Assembly: GCA_009781325.1 (NCBI GenBank)
Contig: WQYJ01000077.1
Coordinates: 1-8,839, forward strand
DNA: 8,839 bases
DNA from: Propionibacteriaceae bacterium
GTDB lineage: Bacteria > Actinomycetota > Actinomycetes > Propionibacteriales > Propionibacteriaceae
Direction of reading: 5' to 3'
The first letter of the stretch is position 1. Each line of letters opens with the position of its first letter. Shown piece after piece: positions 5,954 through 8,839 of the stretch. Below the pieces are notes generated by a model. It had not been told where the DNA came from. It searched no databases and was given only the letters and a program-made list of their open reading frames with translations. A program made the position numbers and the translations under genes.

Positions 5954-8377
5954 ATGAACCTCTCACTGGACTATGCCGCACGCGGGCTGACCAGCAATGA
6001 GGTAACCGAACGCCAGGCCCAAGGCCAGGTCAACGAAGTCGCAAAAGTAACCTCTCGTTCCCTGTCGCAGATCATCACAGCAAATGTTTTTACCCGGTTC
6101 AATGCACTTTTAGGAGCCCTGTTTGTCCTCGTAGTGATGACGGGGTCCTACATCGACGGCCTTTTCGGCCTAGCGCTCGTACTCAACTCAGCCTTTGGGA
6201 TCGGCCAAGAGTGGTATGCCAAGCGTAAACTCGATTCGCTGGCTGTCCTGCATGCCCCGAAAGCAACAGTAATTCGTGACGGCGAAACACTCTCAATTGA
6301 TGTGGCAGATGTGGTCAAAGATGACTTAGTACGCCTGAATCCCGGCGACCAGATCCCTGCCGATGGGCCCCTAATCAGCACAGAACACCTCGAAGTAGAC
6401 GAATCAAACCTAACAGGAGAGTCAGATGCCATCGCCAAGCGTGTCGGTGATGAGGTGCACTCTGGTACGGCGGTAGTCGCAGGCTCAGCGCTTTTCCGTG
6501 CTGCTGTAGTGGGGGAAGAAGCCACCGCATACAAACTTGCCCGTGAAGCTAAGGTTTTCACCCGTGCCCACTCGGAGGTCCAGGCTTCCACCAACCGGCT
6601 CTTGAAGTGGCTGACATGGGTGGTTGCTGTGATGTTTCCTGTGGCGATCATTGCTCAGTACCGCGACCTTGAAACCGGCACCTTCGCAGAATTCAGGATG
6701 GAATGGCGCACCATCATTCTTCGCTCAGTCGGCGGGCTTGTCGCCCTGGTGCCCGAGGGTTTAGTGCTGCTGACAACCTTGGCGTTCCTCCTTGCTGCCC
6801 TGCAGTTGACCCGTCAGCAAGCCCTCGTCCAGGAATTGCCAGCAGTAGAGGGTCTTGCCCGAGTCGATGTCATCTGTTTGGATAAAACCGGGACTCTGAC
6901 TCAAGGCGAGATTGTCTTCGATCACTGCGAGTATCTCCCAGGCCAGGATCCCGATGAAGCCCTCGATGCGTTAGGGGCCTTCGCTCATGATCCGGCTCCC
7001 AACGCAACAGCCCTAGCCATCGCGGCTCATGTGGAGCCGTCTGCTCACGAGGTGATTGCGCGAAGGCCGTTCTCCTCTGCCCGCAAGTATTCCGCTGTGA
7101 GTCTGGACAATGGTCAAACCTGGGTCTTGGGCGCTCCAGAGATTGTGGCGGGGCGCGATGAGGTTCTTTTGGCTCGCGTGGCTCCCTTGGCTTCTCAGGG
7201 CATCAGGGTTGTGGTTCTTGCCAAGGTTGAATCCCCGGATGACTTCGGTGAGGTGGTTCCTGTTGCCCTGGTAGAGCTGAGCGAGGCAGTACGCGAGGAT
7301 GCTGCGCAGACTCTGGCGTACTTCCAAGAACAAGATGTGACAGTGAAAGTCATCTCAGGCGACAACCCAGATACAGTGGCAGCGGTTGCCCGCCGGGTCG
7401 GCTTGGATTGCGACAGTGTGTTGAGCGATGATTCCCCGGCTCGGCAGTGGGGGAGGATCGTCGATGCTCGTCGACTGCCAGCCACGGTTGAGGAACTTGC
7501 CGCCATTGTTGACGACATTGTTGTCTTCGGACGTGTGACCCCCGAGATGAAGAGGCTTATTGTTCAAGCACTGAAGTCGCGCGGACATACCGTGGCGATG
7601 ACCGGTGATGGGGTCAACGATGTTCTGGCGTTGAAAGATGCCGATATTGGGATTGCGATGGGTAATGGTGCCCAAGCGACGAAAGCGGTGGCCCAGATTG
7701 TCTTGCTGGATTCCCGCTTCTCACACATGCCGAAGGTCCTGGCTGAAGGCCGCCGTTTGATTGGCAATGTTGAGAGGGTCGCCTCCCTCTTTGTTACGAA
7801 GAATGTCATGGCCGCATGCCTCATCATTGCCACAGCGATCTTAGGAGCCTCCTTCCCTTTCCTACCTCGCCATATGACTCTGCTGTCGATGCTGACGATC
7901 GGTATTCCGGCTGCGATCCTGGCCTTGGGGCCAAATAAGCGGAAGTATGTTCCTGGGTTCTTATTCAGGGTTTTGTTCCTCTCCCTTCCTGCAGGTATTG
8001 CTGCGGGTATGGCCACGTTTATTGCCTTTGCTCTCGCGGTTGGTACTGACTCAGAACGCAGTACGCTCGCGCTGATCGTTTTGTTTATCGTGAATTTCTG
8101 GCTGCTTGGGGTCTTGGCACGCCCGTACCTGTGGTGGAAGATCGTCACCGTCGTTGCCATGGTAGGGCTGGCATTCTTCGCTATGGTGTGGCCGCTGACG
8201 CAGCGCTTCTTTAACTTGAATATGCCTTCCCATGAGTGGCTGCTGGCGCTGATCATTGGAGGCTGCGGAGCGGCGGTTGTGGAGATCACACATTGGGTCA
8301 GGCGGACACGCAGTTGGAGTTTCCCTGTGCGTCATCGCGATGAGACAGTGGTGATGTCAGGCGCTGATCTAGAGTAA
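5954..8377 (+). CDS. ctpE: CtpE-type cation-transporting P-type ATPase
   Basis: This 807-residue integral membrane pump uses ATP through a phospho-aspartate intermediate. It closely resembles mycobacterial CtpE, which has been linked to calcium uptake. The actuator domain carries TGES at 154-157. Helix M4 has PEGL at 267-270, in the ion-binding position typical of P2-like pumps. The phosphorylation site is D310 in DKTGTLT. The nucleotide domain includes ARKYS (K378) and GAPE at 393-396. The hinge has SGDN at 468-471 and GDGVND at 551-556. Helix segments lie at about 50-85, 216-236, 255-285 and, for the C-terminal bundle, 613-780, which includes TIGIPA at 648-653. There is no N-terminal heavy-metal CxxC domain, arguing against copper or zinc export. 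AGGA stands eight bases before the ATG; alternatively TAGGAT could be a -10 for a leaderless transcript. The family is confident. The ion and direction are inferred from CtpE. Confidence 0.93.
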   Translation: MNLSLDYAARGLTSNEVTERQAQGQVNEVAKVTSRSLSQIITANVFTRFNALLGALFVLVVMTGSYIDGLFGLALVLNSAFGIGQEWYAKRKLDSLAVLHAPKATVIRDGETLSIDVADVVKDDLVRLNPGDQIPADGPLISTEHLEVDESNLTGESDAIAKRVGDEVHSGTAVVAGSALFRAAVVGEEATAYKLAREAKVFTRAHSEVQASTNRLLKWLTWVVAVMFPVAIIAQYRDLETGTFAEFRMEWRTIILRSVGGLVALVPEGLVLLTTLAFLLAALQLTRQQALVQELPAVEGLARVDVICLDKTGTLTQGEIVFDHCEYLPGQDPDEALDALGAFAHDPAPNATALAIAAHVEPSAHEVIARRPFSSARKYSAVSLDNGQTWVLGAPEIVAGRDEVLLARVAPLASQGIRVVVLAKVESPDDFGEVVPVALVELSEAVREDAAQTLAYFQEQDVTVKVISGDNPDTVAAVARRVGLDCDSVLSDDSPARQWGRIVDARRLPATVEELAAIVDDIVVFGRVTPEMKRLIVQALKSRGHTVAMTGDGVNDVLALKDADIGIAMGNGAQATKAVAQIVLLDSRFSHMPKVLAEGRRLIGNVERVASLFVTKNVMAACLIIATAILGASFPFLPRHMTLLSMLTIGIPAAILALGPNKRKYVPGFLFRVLFLSLPAGIAAGMATFIAFALAVGTDSERSTLALIVLFIVNFWLLGVLARPYLWWKIVTVVAMVGLAFFAMVWPLTQRFFNLNMPSHEWLLALIIGGCGAAVVEITHWVRRTRSWSFPVRHRDETVVMSGADLE

Positions 8378-8839
8378 CACCGGTTGAGGGCGGGCTTTGA
8401 GTTCCTCGTAGGCTCTGGCCACTCCCTTCCGTGCCGTGTCGGTGTCCCAGGGCCATTCGAATTCCTTCACAGCACCCGCGTGGGACATCCCTTGGTTGAA
8501 GGCCCATTCGGACTGATCCCAGATCGCGGCAAGTCCGGCACGGAACTTGGTGACGTGATCCGCTGTGAGCGGGGTCCCATGCCCGCAGATCACCGTCATA
8601 TCGGGCTTAAGAATGGAATGCAGGCAGTCGAGGGCGGCAACCCACCCATGGATCGAGGTAGTCTCGTCGAACTGTGGTGGACCAGCTTCCACCAGATCAC
8701 CGACAATGACAACATTGCGGTCAGGAACAGCGATGATGAGGTCCGAGGAGGTATGCGCGTGCCCAAAGTGCGCGATCTCGACGCTCAGATTCCCGAGATC
8801 CCTGACAGCAATAACCCCAATCAGTGTTTCTGGGGTTGG
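8369..8839 (-). CDS. Metallo-beta-lactamase-fold hydrolase, C-terminal part (cut by window edge)
   Basis: The frame is open from the right window edge to the TAG at 8371-8369, giving 156 residues of the C-terminal portion. HFGHAHTSSD at 24-33 fits the third metal-binding histidine region ([GP]-x-H-T-x-x-D). GDLVE at 47-51 supplies the bridging aspartate and CGHGTP at 85-90 the last histidine. The HxHxDH motif would be upstream, outside the window. The tail after residue 100 is helical and tryptophan-rich with no recognised motif. The substrate cannot be predicted: the superfamily includes glyoxalase II, lactonases and quinoprotein-relay enzymes. Its 3' end overlaps the convergent ATPase gene by nine bases. 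A GTG inside the gene at 8692 is not taken as the start, because the conserved sequence extends well upstream of it. Confidence 0.85.
   Translation of the reverse strand, partial: PTPETLIGVIAVRDLGNLSVEIAHFGHAHTSSDLIIAVPDRNVVIVGDLVEAGPPQFDETTSIHGWVAALDCLHSILKPDMTVICGHGTPLTADHVTKFRAGLAAIWDQSEWAFNQGMSHAGAVKEFEWPWDTDTARKGVARAYEELKARPQPVLL

Noticed and set aside
6148..6651. 167-codon - strand frame opposite the ATPase
   Set aside because: It has the same shadow composition, opposite the conserved actuator domain.
7564..8289. 241-codon - strand frame opposite the ATPase
   Set aside because: It is antisense to a strongly conserved gene, is rich in Ser, Arg, Thr and Ala as expected for a shadow frame, and has no recognisable domain.

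Overview
This is a stretch of ordinary actinobacterial chromosome, with moderately high GC and mainly housekeeping genes. The evidence for Actinobacteria is the lepA-hemW pair, the CtpE-type P-type ATPase, the GTG starts, and several genes that appear to be transcribed without a leader. Genus cannot be fixed from the window. Propionibacteriales-like is a guess from the look of the proteins.

Layout. Positions 1-155 hold a tandem array of about 29 bp units that runs off the left edge. The + strand then carries lepA (EF4, back-translocating ribosomal GTPase), with hemW (radical-SAM heme chaperone) starting inside its stop codon, and then a sanA-like DUF218 envelope protein. On the - strand, ending against sanA with a 4 bp overlap, are two small tandem two-helix membrane proteins. 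They look like diverged paralogues and share an identical 11 bp promoter-like element. Divergent from them, on the + strand, is a stand-alone pyrB-like aspartate carbamoyltransferase. A 222 bp gap follows, holding a 124 bp near-perfect inverted repeat and a possible 8-codon leader ORF. Next is a CtpE-type P-type ATPase, probably for calcium or another divalent cation. The window ends in the C-terminal part of a metallo-beta-lactamase-fold hydrolase on the - strand, whose stop overlaps the end of the ATPase.

How the genes relate. lepA and hemW are very probably one translationally coupled unit. The other genes look like separate transcription units and do not form an obvious pathway. I see no complete new multi-gene system. 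The interesting signals are at the DNA and RNA level: two intergenic repeat elements of different types, a shared leaderless-promoter arrangement, a possible leader peptide before the cation pump, and a marked preference for the codon GTA directly before CGN arginine codons.
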